Shown: positions 8,549 through 17,418, counted from the stretch's first letter. The stretch is 64,000 bases of DNA from an uncultured Collinsella sp. (GCA_900539735.1 UQDE01000002.1:24445-88444); one strand, 5' to 3'. Notes: a model not told the origin generated them from the letters alone. A program made the numbers and translations.

Positions 8549-9427
8549 ATGACGCAAAACAGCGCCCATACGGGCAAACTCTATGTGGTCGGCACGCCCA
8601 TCGGCAACCTGGGCGACCTGTCCCCGCGCGTTGGCGAAGCCTTTGCCGCTGCCGATGTCATCTACTGCGAAGACACGCGTGTGACGTCAAAGCTGCTGAT
8701 GCACCTGGGCATTTCCAAGCCGCTTGTCCGTTGCGACGAGAATGTGATCGCCAGCCGCGCCGCCGGCCTGGTCGACCGTCTGCTGGCGGGGGAGACCCTC
8801 GCCTTTGCCTCGGACGCCGGCATGCCGAGCGTGTCCGATCCCGGCCAGGCGCTAGTTGAGGCGGCGCGTGAGGCCGATGTGCCCGTCGAAGTTATTCCCG
8901 GGCCCTCTGCTTGCGTCACGGCGCTTGTTTCGTCCGGCATTCCCTGCGAGCATTTCTTCTTCGAGGGCTTTTTGGGCCGAAAGCACGGTGACCGCGTGCG
9001 CCGTTTGCAGCGCCTTGCCGTGGTGCCCGGCGCGCTCATCTTCTACGAGTCTCCACATCGCATCGTGGCGACGCTCGAGGCCGTGGTGGAGGTCTTTCCC
9101 CAGCGTGAGGTTGCCGTCTGCCGCGAGCTCACCAAGCTGCACGAGGAAGTCTTGCGCGGGCCCGCTGCCCAGCTTGCCGAGGAGCTGCGTGCTCGCGGCG
9201 AGGTAAAGGGCGAGATTGCGCTGGTCATCGCGCCGCCGAGCGAGGATGAGGAGGCCGGTGCCGTGCCGGTTGGCGCCGCGGCAGCGGATCACGACGAGGC
9301 CCTGCGCGAGGATATCCGCGCCGCGCTCGAGGAGGGGGAGCCCGCGTCTGCAGTGGCCAAGCGCCTGTCTCAGAAGTATTCGCGCCGCAAGCGCGATGTC
9401 TATGCCATGGTGCTCGATATGCAATAG
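8549..9427 (+). CDS. rsmI: 16S rRNA (cytidine(1402)-2'-O)-methyltransferase
   Basis: The 292-residue product has the tetrapyrrole methylase fold with VVGTPIGNLGDLSPR at the N-terminus, YCEDTRVTSKLL and the SAM-binding SDAGMPSVSDPG, which together define RsmI. It methylates the ribose of C1402 in the ribosomal P site. Length is normal for the family, and a C-terminal helix-turn domain (ASAVAKRLSQKYSRRKRD) is present. It starts 6 bp after the preceding gene. Confidence 0.95.
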   Translation: MTQNSAHTGKLYVVGTPIGNLGDLSPRVGEAFAAADVIYCEDTRVTSKLLMHLGISKPLVRCDENVIASRAAGLVDRLLAGETLAFASDAGMPSVSDPGQALVEAAREADVPVEVIPGPSACVTALVSSGIPCEHFFFEGFLGRKHGDRVRRLQRLAVVPGALIFYESPHRIVATLEAVVEVFPQREVAVCRELTKLHEEVLRGPAAQLAEELRARGEVKGEIALVIAPPSEDEEAGAVPVGAAAADHDEALREDIRAALEEGEPASAVAKRLSQKYSRRKRDVYAMVLDMQ

Positions 9428-9496
9428 ATGGAGGATATCCAGCCCTTGCGCTAGAATCATCCTCTGTATGCAACGTTTTTCTGGAGGACAAACCCC

Positions 9497-11098
9497 ATGG
9501 ATCAAAGCAAGCCTTCGTTCTTTATCACGACGCCCATCTACTACGTCAACGCCGATCCGCACCTGGGCACGGCTTATTCCACCATCATCGCCGACGTTCA
9601 GGCCCGTTATCGTCGCTCCGCCGGCTATAACGTCAAGTTCCTGACCGGCATGGACGAGCACGGCGAGAAGGTCGCCGAGGCCGCAGCCAAGCATGGCATG
9701 ACGCCGCAGGAGTGGACCGACAGCCAGGCCCCGCACTTCAAGGAGCTTTGGAGCAAGCTCGAGATTTCCAACGACGACTTCATCCGCACCACCGAGCCGC
9801 GCCAGCATCATGCCGTGCAGTACCTGTGGGAGCGCATGAAGGAGTCCGGCTACCTGTATAAGGGCAGCTACGACGGTTGGTATTGCGTGCCTGACGAGAC
9901 CTACTTCACCGATACGCAGGTCCAGAAGGGCGACGAGGAGTACGGCAGCGTCGGCCAGCACCTGTGCCCCGACTGCCACCGTCCGCTTGAGCGCGTGCAG
10001 GAGGAGTCCTACTTCTTTAAGCTTTCCGCTTTCCAGGACAAGCTGCTCAAGCTTTACGACGAGCACCCCGACTTTGTCGAGCCTGCGTTCCGCATGAACG
10101 AGGTACGTAGCTTTGTCGAGGGCGGCCTTAATGACCTTTCCGTGAGCCGTACGAGCTTTGACTGGGGCATTCAGGTCCCGTTTGACGAGGGTCACGTGAC
10201 CTACGTGTGGTTCGATGCGCTGCTCAACTATATGACGGCCGTCGGCTACGGTGTCGACACCGACGAGGCGCGTGCCGAGCTGGCCTATCGCTGGCCCGCG
10301 CAGTTCCACATCGTGGGTAAGGACATCATCCGCTTCCACTGCGTCATTTGGCCCGCCATGCTCATGGCCATCGGCGAGGCCCTGCCCGAGCACGTCTTTG
10401 CCCACGGCTTCCTGACCGTGCGCAATGCCGAGACCGGCAAGGCCGAGAAGATGTCCAAGAGCCGCGGCAACGCCATCGCTCCGCAGGACGTTATCGACAT
10501 GTTGGGCGTTGAGGGCTATCGCTACTACTTCATGACCGACGTCGTCCCCGGCACCGACGGTGCCATCAGCTTCGACCGCATGGAGCAGGTCTACAACGCC
10601 GACCTGGCCAACAGCTGGGGCAACCTTATCTCGCGTTCGCTCAACATGAGCGGCAAGTACTTTGACGGTTGCGCGCCTGCCAAGCCCGCGTCGTTCGATG
10701 CGTTCGACAACCCGCTGGCAAAGATCGCCGATGGCCTGGTCGAGCGCTACATGGCCAAGATGGACGTGCTCGATTACGGTGGAGCCAAGGACGAGGTCAT
10801 GGAGCTCATCCACGCCGCCAACCACTACATCGAGGACTCCGAGCCTTGGGCACTTGCCAAGGACGAGGCCAAGGCTGACGAGCTGGCATTTGTGATCTAC
10901 AACCTGCTCGAGGCCATCCGCATTGCCGCTCACCTGCTGATGCCGCTCATGCCTCAGACTTCTGCCGAGGCCCTGCGCCGCCTGTCCTGCGAGGACGAGG
11001 CCACGAGCGACGACCTTAAGGGCATTTGCGCTTGGGGCCTGCTTGCTGGTGGTCAGCCCGTCGAGAAGGGCGAGCCGCTGTTCCCGCGTCTGGGCTAA
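9497..11098 (+). CDS. metG: methionyl-tRNA synthetase
   Basis: This 533-residue class I synthetase has the HIGH-type element in YYVNADPHLGTAYST, a short zinc-type knuckle (CPDCHRPLE), and KMSKSRGN, followed by the helical anticodon-binding domain. It charges tRNA-Met in the cytoplasm. It has the short form without a C-terminal EMAP-like tRNA-binding domain. The ATG follows a CTGGAGG site. Confidence 0.96.
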   Translation: MDQSKPSFFITTPIYYVNADPHLGTAYSTIIADVQARYRRSAGYNVKFLTGMDEHGEKVAEAAAKHGMTPQEWTDSQAPHFKELWSKLEISNDDFIRTTEPRQHHAVQYLWERMKESGYLYKGSYDGWYCVPDETYFTDTQVQKGDEEYGSVGQHLCPDCHRPLERVQEESYFFKLSAFQDKLLKLYDEHPDFVEPAFRMNEVRSFVEGGLNDLSVSRTSFDWGIQVPFDEGHVTYVWFDALLNYMTAVGYGVDTDEARAELAYRWPAQFHIVGKDIIRFHCVIWPAMLMAIGEALPEHVFAHGFLTVRNAETGKAEKMSKSRGNAIAPQDVIDMLGVEGYRYYFMTDVVPGTDGAISFDRMEQVYNADLANSWGNLISRSLNMSGKYFDGCAPAKPASFDAFDNPLAKIADGLVERYMAKMDVLDYGGAKDEVMELIHAANHYIEDSEPWALAKDEAKADELAFVIYNLLEAIRIAAHLLMPLMPQTSAEALRRLSCEDEATSDDLKGICAWGLLAGGQPVEKGEPLFPRLG

Positions 11099-11137
11099 GA
11101 CGCCGCGCGCCATATCGGCAATTTGCTGTTTAGATGT

Positions 11138-11172
11138 AAGGGCATGGCCGCAACGGTCCATGCCCTTTTGTT
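11138..11172 (+). terminator. terminator after metG
   Basis: AAGGGCATGG and CCATGCCCTT form a 10-bp perfect stem with a 10-nt loop, followed by TTGTTT. Confidence 0.75.
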
Positions 11173-11205
11173 TCAAGACGCCGCCACCATGCTAAGGAGG
11201 CAACT

Positions 11206-12066
11206 ATGACAACTTCGCCTTTGGCTAACCCCACGGCAACAAGGGAACTGCTGGAGGAGTTTGGCCTTGCGACCAAGCATCGCCTGGGGCAGAACTTCCT
11301 GATCGACAACCATGTGATCGAACGTATCTGTGAGCTTGCCGAGCTTGCAGGTGACGAGCGCGTACTCGAGGTGGGTCCGGGTTGCGGTACGTTGACACTT
11401 GCGTTGCTGCAGGAAGCGGCGTGCGTTACGTCCATTGAGGCCGATCCTGAGCTCGAACCGGTGCTCGACGCCCACGCCGCCGACTATGCCAACTTCCGCT
11501 TTATCATGGGCGACGCGCTTAAGGTGGGCCCGGAGCAGATTGAGCAGGCTGCCGGCGGCGAGCCCACGGTATTTGTCGCGAACTTGCCCTATAACGTGGC
11601 GGCGACGATCATTTTGCAATTTTTCCAGACGATGCCGGCGCTCAAGCGTGCCGTCGTCATGGTGCAAAAGGAGGTTGCCGATCGCATTGCCGCAGCGCCG
11701 GGCAACAAGACCTATGGCGGCTATACGGCAAAGCTCGGCCTGTATGCGCAGGTGACGGGTCGCTTTGAGGTGCCGCCGCGTTGCTTTATGCCGGCGCCGC
11801 ACGTGGACTCGGCCGTCGTGCGTATCGACCGTGTTGACGGCGTGGTGCCCGAAGGACTCGACCGCGAGTTTGTGGCCCGCGTGATTGATGCTGCATTTGC
11901 TCAGCGTCGCAAGACCATTCGCAACTCCATGAGCGCCAACGGCTTTGCCAAGGACGTGCTCGATGCCGCCTTTGAGGCTTGCGGTATCGCATCCACCACG
12001 CGCGCCGAAACGCTTGATGTTGCCGACTTTGTCCGCCTGGCCCAGGAGCTAATCCATGACGCTTAA
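11206..12066 (+). CDS. rsmA: 16S rRNA dimethyladenosine transferase
   Basis: The 286-residue product shows the KsgA/RsmA signatures HRLGQNFLIDN, VLEVGPGCGTLTLAL (SAM-binding motif I) and the catalytic VANLPYNVA, then a C-terminal helical domain. It dimethylates A1518 and A1519 of 16S rRNA late in 30S assembly. A strong AAGGAGG site precedes the ATG. The 3' end overlaps tatD by 11 bp. Confidence 0.95.
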   Translation: MTTSPLANPTATRELLEEFGLATKHRLGQNFLIDNHVIERICELAELAGDERVLEVGPGCGTLTLALLQEAACVTSIEADPELEPVLDAHAADYANFRFIMGDALKVGPEQIEQAAGGEPTVFVANLPYNVAATIILQFFQTMPALKRAVVMVQKEVADRIAAAPGNKTYGGYTAKLGLYAQVTGRFEVPPRCFMPAPHVDSAVVRIDRVDGVVPEGLDREFVARVIDAAFAQRRKTIRNSMSANGFAKDVLDAAFEACGIASTTRAETLDVADFVRLAQELIHDA

Positions 12067-12973
12067 TGCCGAACGCGTGACGTTTACCAAGAAAAAGAAG
12101 ACGGTTGCTTGTCCCGTGCCCTTGGCGCCGCTTGCCGACACGCATGCGCATCTGCTTTCGTTTTGGGGCAAAGAAGTGCCCGAGACGCTCGTGCGCGCCA
12201 AAGCCGCGGGCGTCGACCTGTTGGTGACGATGTTCGACCCCATCGCTGACAAACGCAGCGTGACGGACTATAGCGACTGGCTCGTGCGCGAAATTCTGCC
12301 GATGCAGGATATCCCGCAGATCAAGTATCTTGCCGGCGTGCATCCGTATGGTGCGCCGGACTATACCGACGACGTTCACGCGCAGGTCGTTGCCGCACTC
12401 GATGACCCCCTATGCGCCGGTATTGGCGAAATCGGCCTGGACTACCACATGGACTATGACGACGATATCGCGCCGGCACCCCATAACGTGCAGATTGACT
12501 GCATGACGCGCCAGCTCGAGCTTGCCGTGTGCCGTAACGTGCCGGTGGAGCTGCATCTGCGTCACGAGGACTCGGATGGGGAGCGCACCTCGCACGTTGA
12601 TGCGTACAACGTGCTTCGTGAGGTGGGCGTGCCCCAGGCCGGTTGTGTGCTGCACTGTTTTGGCGAGGACCGCGCCACGATGGAGCGCTTTGTGGAGCTG
12701 GGCTGCTATATCGCCTATGGTGGTGCGGCCACCTTTAAGCGCAACGACGACGTGCGCGAGGCATTTGCGGCAACCCCACTCGATCGAATTTTGTTCGAGA
12801 CGGATTGCCCGTATATGGCTCCAGAGCCCATCCGCGGTCTTGAATGCGAGCCCGCAATGATCTCCATTACGGCAAACGCGCTGGTTAACGACCGTGTCGA
12901 TCGCACGGGTGAGGACGCCGAAACAATCGTGCAAGCCGCTTGGGAGAATGCCTGCAAACTTTTTCAAAAATAG
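12056..12973 (+). CDS. tatD: TatD-family metal-dependent hydrolase
   Basis: This 305-residue protein has the TatD metal-site motifs: DTHAHL at the start, GEIGLDYH in the middle, CVLHCFGED and the late LFETDCPYMAP. TatD enzymes are 3'-5' exonucleases or DNA/tRNA processing nucleases. The N-terminus has about 27 extra residues before DTHAHL. Translation is coupled to rsmA by overlap. The precise substrate cannot be read from sequence. Confidence 0.88.
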   Translation: MTLNAERVTFTKKKKTVACPVPLAPLADTHAHLLSFWGKEVPETLVRAKAAGVDLLVTMFDPIADKRSVTDYSDWLVREILPMQDIPQIKYLAGVHPYGAPDYTDDVHAQVVAALDDPLCAGIGEIGLDYHMDYDDDIAPAPHNVQIDCMTRQLELAVCRNVPVELHLRHEDSDGERTSHVDAYNVLREVGVPQAGCVLHCFGEDRATMERFVELGCYIAYGGAATFKRNDDVREAFAATPLDRILFETDCPYMAPEPIRGLECEPAMISITANALVNDRVDRTGEDAETIVQAAWENACKLFQK

Positions 12974-12976
12974 TTC

Positions 12977-13005
12977 TTGCGTTCGTGGTGGCGCTCCGTT
13001 ATTCT
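12977..13005 (+). promoter_or_regulatory. promoter of tRNA-Leu
   Basis: TTGCGT and TATTCT are spaced by 17 bp just ahead of the tRNA, overlapping the end of the gap after tatD. Confidence 0.6.
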
Positions 13006-13016
13006 AATTCCTGCAC

Positions 13017-13103
13017 GCGGGCGTGGCGGAATTGGCAGACGCGTACGGTTCAGGTCCGTATGGGGGCAACCCCATGAAGGTTCAAGTCCTTTCGCCCGCA
13101 CCA
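13017..13103 (+). tRNA. tRNA-Leu (CAG)
   Basis: This class II tRNA has acceptor stem GCGGGCG/CGCCCGC, anticodon arm TACGG-TTCAGGT-CCGTA with anticodon CAG, a long variable arm (TGGGGGCAACCCCA) and T-arm AAGGTTCAAGTCCTT. The CCA end is encoded. It reads CUG, expected to be the main Leu codon in this GC-rich genome. Confidence 0.96.
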
Positions 13104-13112
13104 TTAAATTAA

Positions 13113-13139
13113 AGAGCTCCCAGCAATGGGAGCTTTTTT
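13113..13139 (+). terminator. terminator after tRNA-Leu
   Basis: AGCTCCC-AGCAAT-GGGAGCT stem followed by TTTTTTG. The same hairpin occurs again 189 bp downstream as part of a duplication. Confidence 0.8.
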
Positions 13140-13156
13140 GTTATGGGCCCATCACA

Positions 13157-13172
13157 GGGACTTGAACCTGTG
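13157..13172 (-). repeat. inverted T-arm-like sequence after tRNA-Leu
   Basis: Read on the minus strand this contains AGGTTCAAGTCC, the 12-nt T-arm core of tRNA-Leu. It can also fold on itself through TCACAGG/CCTGTGA (13152-13173). It sits directly before the 98-bp structured repeat, as the equivalent sequence does behind tRNA-Arg. Confidence 0.7.
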
Positions 13173-13175
13173 AAG

Positions 13176-13273
13176 GAGCGAGCGTAAAGAAAACGCGGAG
13201 CGTTTTTAGCGAGCTGGCGAGGACGCCGGCAGGCGGCCGAAGCCGGTGCGGATCCGCGAAGCGGATACGCGGA
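13176..13273 (+). repeat. 98-bp tRNA-associated structured repeat, copy 1
   Basis: This copy differs from the one at 18176-18273 at about 8 of 98 positions. Internal palindromes include AAAACGC-GGA-GCGTTTT, CCGGC...GCCGG and GCGGATCCGC. It contains no plausible gene. It is joined at its right end to a copy of the 3' end of the local tRNA. Possible natures are a REP/MITE-like element, a structured RNA or an integration relic. Confidence 0.8.
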
Positions 13274-13274
13274 C

Positions 13275-13336
13275 GTCCTTTCGCCCGCACCATTGATTGA
13301 AAGAGCTCCCAGCAATGGGAGCTTTTTGTTATGGGC
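13275..13336 (+). repeat. duplicated tRNA-Leu 3' end with its terminator
   Basis: The last 18 nt of tRNA-Leu including CCA (13086-13103) recur exactly at 13275-13292, followed by a near copy of the downstream spacer and terminator (AGCTCCC...GGGAGCTTTTTG) and of GTTATGGGCC. The offset is 189 bp. The copy lacks the rest of a tRNA, so it is a remnant, not a gene. Confidence 0.85.
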
Positions 13337-13408
13337 CTCTTGTTGATGTCACGTTGCTGCTTCGTGCGGGTATCCTAATGCCAACGTGTGCCTATCAGAG
13401 GAGAGACC

Positions 13409-14347
13409 ATGCTGTTGTCCGGTATCATCGCCGCCCTTACCAGCCTTTTGATTCCCATCATCATCCTGTTGCTGCTGCTTCCCAACGCCTGCTATGTCGT
13501 TGAACAACAGCATGCCGTGATCATCGAGCGCCTGGGCAAGTTTAACCGCATCGTCAACGCGGGCTTCCACATGAAGGTGCCCGTGATCGACCGCAAGGCC
13601 GCCACGGTGAGCCTGCGCACCATGAAAAACGGTTTTGGCATCGACGTTAAGACCCAGGACAACGTGACCATCGGCCTTGAGGTCTCTGCTCAGTACCACG
13701 TGAGCTATGACATGGGCGCCGGCCCGGCAGATTCGGGTATCTACAAGAGCTACTACATGCTGCAGGAGCCCGTCGACCAGATGCGTGACTTCATCACCGA
13801 CGCCCTGCGCTCTTCGATCCCCGTCTACACACTCGATGAGGTCTTTGCCAAGAAGGATGACATCGCCAAGGATGTCAACGCTACCGTTTCCGAGCAGATG
13901 GCCGCCTACGGCTTCACCCTCGTGTCGACGCTCATCACCAAAATCGCACTGCCGACCGAGGTTGAGAACTCCATGAACGACATCAACGCTGCCCAGCGCA
14001 AGCGCGCTGCGGCACAGGAGCTCGCTGAGGCCGACCGCATCAAGCGCGTCACCGAGGCGACCGCCGAGGCTGAGGCTATGGAAAAGGCGGGCGAGGGCAT
14101 CGCCAACCAGCGCAAGGCCATCGCGCTGGGTATCAAAGATTCGCTCGAGATCATCCAAGAGACGGGTGTCGGCAATGACGAGGCCAACCAACTGTTCATG
14201 TTTACGCAGTGGTCCGAGATGATGACGGAGTTCGCTCGCACGGGTAAAACCTCGACGGTCGTGCTGCCGAGCGACTTTTCGCAGTCGGCCTCTATGTTCG
14301 AGCAGATGCTGGCTGCCGGTAAGGTTCAGAACGAGTCAAAGGAGTAG
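13409..14347 (+). CDS. SPFH/band-7 (stomatin-like) membrane protein
   Basis: The 312-residue protein has one N-terminal membrane segment (about residues 3-28), then the SPFH domain beginning VVEQQHAVIIERLGKFN, and a charged helical region rich in Ala/Glu/Arg (residues about 195-240) typical of stomatin-like oligomers. Such proteins organise membrane microdomains or regulate membrane proteases. I chose the ATG after CAGAGGAGA; an upstream in-frame GTG (13388) would add 7 residues. It is followed 6 bp later by rlmH. Confidence 0.85.
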   Translation: MLLSGIIAALTSLLIPIIILLLLLPNACYVVEQQHAVIIERLGKFNRIVNAGFHMKVPVIDRKAATVSLRTMKNGFGIDVKTQDNVTIGLEVSAQYHVSYDMGAGPADSGIYKSYYMLQEPVDQMRDFITDALRSSIPVYTLDEVFAKKDDIAKDVNATVSEQMAAYGFTLVSTLITKIALPTEVENSMNDINAAQRKRAAAQELAEADRIKRVTEATAEAEAMEKAGEGIANQRKAIALGIKDSLEIIQETGVGNDEANQLFMFTQWSEMMTEFARTGKTSTVVLPSDFSQSASMFEQMLAAGKVQNESKE

Positions 14348-14353
14348 GCACGC

Positions 14354-14824
14354 GTGAAATACACCGTCGTTTGTGTTGGCAAGCTCAAAGAGCGCTTTTG
14401 GAAGGACGCGTGCGCTGAGTACACCAAGCGCCTAGGCGCCTATGCCAAGGTGGATATCCGCGAGGTGGCCGATATCGACCCGGCTAAGGCGGGCGGCGTG
14501 GATGCCGCGCGCGACAAGGAGGGGGCGGCAATTCTTGCTGCATTGCCGTCTCGAGCGCATGTGATCCTGCTGGCTATCGAGGGCAAGGAGCGTTCGAGTG
14601 AGGAGCTCTCGGCGAGGCTCGACGATCTTATGCTACGAGGCAGCAGCGACATCGCCTTTGTGATTGGCGGTTCGGACGGCGTGAGCGATGAGGTGCGCGC
14701 CCGCGCCGACGAGATGCTCAGCTTTGGACGCATTACCTTGCCGCATAACTTGGCGCGCGTGGTGCTGCTGGAGCAAATCTACCGCGCCTGCAAGATCAGC
14801 CGTGGCGAGCCGTATCACAAATAG
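14354..14824 (+). CDS. rlmH: 23S rRNA (pseudouridine1915-N3)-methyltransferase
   Basis: This 156-residue SPOUT enzyme shows the RlmH signatures VVCVGKLKERFWKDAC, FVIGGSDGVSDEV and the C-terminal ARVVLLEQIYRACKI...YHK, part of the SAM-binding knot. It methylates pseudouridine 1915 on assembled ribosomes. It starts with GTG and lies close behind the SPFH gene. Confidence 0.95.
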   Translation: MKYTVVCVGKLKERFWKDACAEYTKRLGAYAKVDIREVADIDPAKAGGVDAARDKEGAAILAALPSRAHVILLAIEGKERSSEELSARLDDLMLRGSSDIAFVIGGSDGVSDEVRARADEMLSFGRITLPHNLARVVLLEQIYRACKISRGEPYHK

Positions 14825-14897
14825 GTCGGCAATACGAAACAATGGCGTGGGACAATACCTTTCGTTTTGAGGAATGTGTCTGAAAGGACTATGAGAT

Positions 14898-15668
14898 ATG
14901 AAGATTGGATTTGTCGGTTTTGGCAATATGGCGAGCGCTATGGCCGATGGCTGGATCGCTGCCGGTGTAGCTGCGAGCGACATGTGCGCCTGCGCGGGTC
15001 GCTACGACGCACTGGTTGAGCGCTGCGAGGCGCGCGGCATGGTCGCCTGCCACGATGCCGCCGAGGTTGTCGCCGCATCCGATATCGTGGTCGCTGCGGT
15101 CAAACCGTACATGATCGAGAAGGTATTCGCCCCGCTCAAGGATGCTCTTGCCAAAAAGGTCGTTCTGTCGGTTGCCTGGACCTGGGACAGTGCCAAGTGG
15201 GAGCAGGTCCTGCCGGGCGTCGCGCATATCTCGACGGTGCCCAACACACCGGTTTCGGTGGGCGAGGGCGTCATCGCTTGCGAGAAGGCTTCCACGCTTA
15301 GTGATGAGCAGAGCGCAGTGGTGCTTGATTTGCTTGGCAAGCTCGGTGCGGTGGTCGAACTCGATACGAGCCTGCTGTTTGTGGGCGGCACGGTGGGTGG
15401 TTGCGCTCCGGCATTTGTCGCCATGGCAATCGAGGCCCTGGGCGATGCAGCGGTCAAGCACGGTATCCCGCGTGCCGATGCCTATCGCATTGTGAGCCAG
15501 ATGGTGTTGGGTACGGCAAAGCTGCAGCTTGCAACTGGCCAGCATCCTGCGGCGATGAAGGATGCCGTATGCTCGCCCGGTGGTGCCACCATCAAGGGCG
15601 TCGTTGCGCTCGAGGACGCCGGCATGCGCAGCGCCCTGGTCAAGGCAATCGACGCAACTCTCCAGTAA
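14898..15668 (+). CDS. proC: pyrroline-5-carboxylate reductase
   Basis: The 256-residue protein has the N-terminal NADP-binding MKIGFVGFGNMASAMADGW and the C-terminal ProC signature (SPGGATIKGVVALEDAG). It makes proline from pyrroline-5-carboxylate. Length is close to the usual 265-275. A weak AAAGGA site precedes the ATG. It stands alone as a single-gene unit, bounded downstream by a large hairpin. Confidence 0.93.
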   Translation: MKIGFVGFGNMASAMADGWIAAGVAASDMCACAGRYDALVERCEARGMVACHDAAEVVAASDIVVAAVKPYMIEKVFAPLKDALAKKVVLSVAWTWDSAKWEQVLPGVAHISTVPNTPVSVGEGVIACEKASTLSDEQSAVVLDLLGKLGAVVELDTSLLFVGGTVGGCAPAFVAMAIEALGDAAVKHGIPRADAYRIVSQMVLGTAKLQLATGQHPAAMKDAVCSPGGATIKGVVALEDAGMRSALVKAIDATLQ

Positions 15669-15735
15669 AACCGACCAAAAAAAGGAAGGGTTTATTATTG
15701 GCAGGTATTTTCTGCGGTTTTGTCCTTTTAGCGAA

Positions 15736-15776
15736 AAGCGCCCCGCAACTGGCTCAATTCCAGTTGCGGGGCGCTT
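15736..15776. terminator. 17-bp perfect hairpin after proC
   Basis: AAGCGCCCCGCAACTGG pairs with CCAGTTGCGGGGCGCTT across a 7-nt loop. It lies between convergent proC and the small minus-strand gene, so it may serve both, although no clean T-tract follows. It is flanked by imperfect direct repeats containing GACCAAAA and TTGGCAGGT (about 15667-15706 and 15786-15828). Confidence 0.6.
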
Positions 15777-15827
15777 GCGTTTGCCCAGATAAAACAGACC
15801 AAAATAAACCTGTCCCTTTTTGGCAGG

Positions 15828-16001
15828 TTAGTCCCAGAAGCTGTCTTCCTCATCCTTGGACTTGGGTCCGCGGTCGACGTACATCTTATGGGTACGCTTC
15901 TCCATTACAAAGGCAAGAATCGCAAATAACAGGATGCCGCCGGCGAAAAGGATGGCAAAACCGGTGCGGGTGCCAAACAAAAAGGAAAAAACTGCGTCCA
16001 T
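15828..16001 (-). CDS. 57-residue single-pass membrane protein
   Basis: Minus-strand reading gives a 57-residue protein starting MDAVFSFLFGTRTGF, with one membrane helix (AILFAGGILLFAILAFV, residues about 16-32) followed by a charged cytoplasmic tail ending DEEDSFWD. AAGAAGG is placed 7-8 bp before the ATG. It is divergent from serS. Small proteins of this type occur in Coriobacteriia; I do not know a function. The good start site, coherent topology and codon use support it as real. Confidence 0.75.
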   Translation of the reverse strand: MDAVFSFLFGTRTGFAILFAGGILLFAILAFVMEKRTHKMYVDRGPKSKDEEDSFWD

Positions 16002-16112
16002 TGGGTGCCTTCTTGCGTAGTTGAGTTGGGTCGTAAACGCTCATAAGTATATACTTGCCCATACATGTACAAGGTTGCAACCTAAATGGAATGTATATCG
16101 CCGGAGGATCTA

Positions 16113-17396
16113 ATGCTTGATATCAAGTTTGTTCGCGAGAACCCCGATGCCATCGATGTCGCCATGGCTAACCGCCAGACGTCTTGGGATCGCGAGAAGT
16201 TCTTTGAGCTCGACGACGAGCGCCGTGCCGTCATCACCGAGGTCGAGGAGCTCCAGGCTACGCGCAATGCCGAGTCCAAGAAGATCGGCGCCCTGATGAA
16301 GGAGGGCAAGAAGGACGAGGCCGAGGCCGCCAAGGAGGCCGTGCGCGCCGTCAACGAGAAGATTGACGGTCTGGCCGAGCGCCGTACTGCTCTCGAGCAG
16401 GAGCAGTACGACTTCATGGCTCACCTGCCCAACATTCCTTGCGAGGCCACGCCGTACGGCAAGGACGAGGACGAGAATATTGAGCGCCGTCGTTGGGGCA
16501 CCCCGCGCGAGTTCGACTTCGACTTTAAGCCGCATTGGGATCTGGGCACCGATCTGGACATCCTCGACTTCGAGCGCGGCAACAAGCTCTCCGGCAGCCG
16601 TTTTACCGTTCTCGGTGGCGCTGGCGCCCGCCTGGAGCGCGCCCTCATCAACTTCTTCCTCGATACGCACACCAGCCGTGGCTTTAAGGAGTGGTGGCCG
16701 CCCATCGTCGTCAAGCGTCAGACCATGTTTGGCACGGGTCAGCTGCCCAAGTTCGAGGACGACGCCTATCACGTCTCGGGCGACAACTTCCTGATCCCCA
16801 CCGCCGAGGTCGTGCTTACCAACCTGCACGCCGGCGAGGTCCTCGATGCCGACACTCTGCCGCGTCGCTACACCGCCTTCACCCCCTGCTTCCGCGAGGA
16901 GGCCGGTTCCGCCGGTCGCGATACCCGCGGCATCATCCGTCAGCACGAGTTCGACAAGGTCGAGATGGTCAAGTTCGCTAAGCCGGAGGAGTCCGACGAG
17001 GAGCTCGAGAGCATGACCGCCGAGGCCGAGTACCTGCTGCAGCAGCTGGGTCTTCCGTATCGCGTGATTAGCCTGTGCACCGGCGACTTGGGCTTCTCTG
17101 CCCGTCAGACCTACGACGTCGAGGTCTGGCTGCCGAGCTACAACGCCTACAAGGAGATCAGCTCCTGCTCCAACTGCGGTGACTTCCAGGCTCGCCGCGC
17201 CAACATCAAGTATCGCGACCCCGAGAACTTCAAGGGTTCGCGCTACCTGCACACTCTCAACGGTTCCGGCCTGCCGGCCGGCCGCACCATGGCCGCCATT
17301 CTGGAGAACTACCAGAACGCCGACGGCACCATCACGATCCCCGAGGTTCTGCGTCCCTACATGGGCGGCCTCGAGAAGATCGAGCCGGTCGCGTAA
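16113..17396 (+). CDS. serS: seryl-tRNA synthetase
   Basis: This 427-residue class II synthetase has an N-terminal coiled-coil arm (about residues 30-100) that grips the tRNA-Ser variable arm, then motif 2 (FREEAGSAGRDTRG) and motif 3 with SGLPAGRTMAAILE. The start is the ATG after CGGAGGATCTA; an upstream ATG at 16086 lacks a site. No T-box leader is visible upstream. Confidence 0.96.
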   Translation: MLDIKFVRENPDAIDVAMANRQTSWDREKFFELDDERRAVITEVEELQATRNAESKKIGALMKEGKKDEAEAAKEAVRAVNEKIDGLAERRTALEQEQYDFMAHLPNIPCEATPYGKDEDENIERRRWGTPREFDFDFKPHWDLGTDLDILDFERGNKLSGSRFTVLGGAGARLERALINFFLDTHTSRGFKEWWPPIVVKRQTMFGTGQLPKFEDDAYHVSGDNFLIPTAEVVLTNLHAGEVLDADTLPRRYTAFTPCFREEAGSAGRDTRGIIRQHEFDKVEMVKFAKPEESDEELESMTAEAEYLLQQLGLPYRVISLCTGDLGFSARQTYDVEVWLPSYNAYKEISSCSNCGDFQARRANIKYRDPENFKGSRYLHTLNGSGLPAGRTMAAILENYQNADGTITIPEVLRPYMGGLEKIEPVA

Positions 17397-17418
17397 CTTG
17401 GCTGCATAGGGGATATGC

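Noticed and set aside
8852..11176. 774-codon open frame on the minus strand
   Set aside because: It runs antisense to rsmI and metG, which are certain. Its product is rich in Leu, Val, His and Gly without any domain, as expected when GC-rich codon bias removes stops from the opposite strand.
13275..13292. A second tRNA-Leu gene
   Set aside because: Only the last 18 nt are present; the D-arm, anticodon arm and most of the T-arm are missing.
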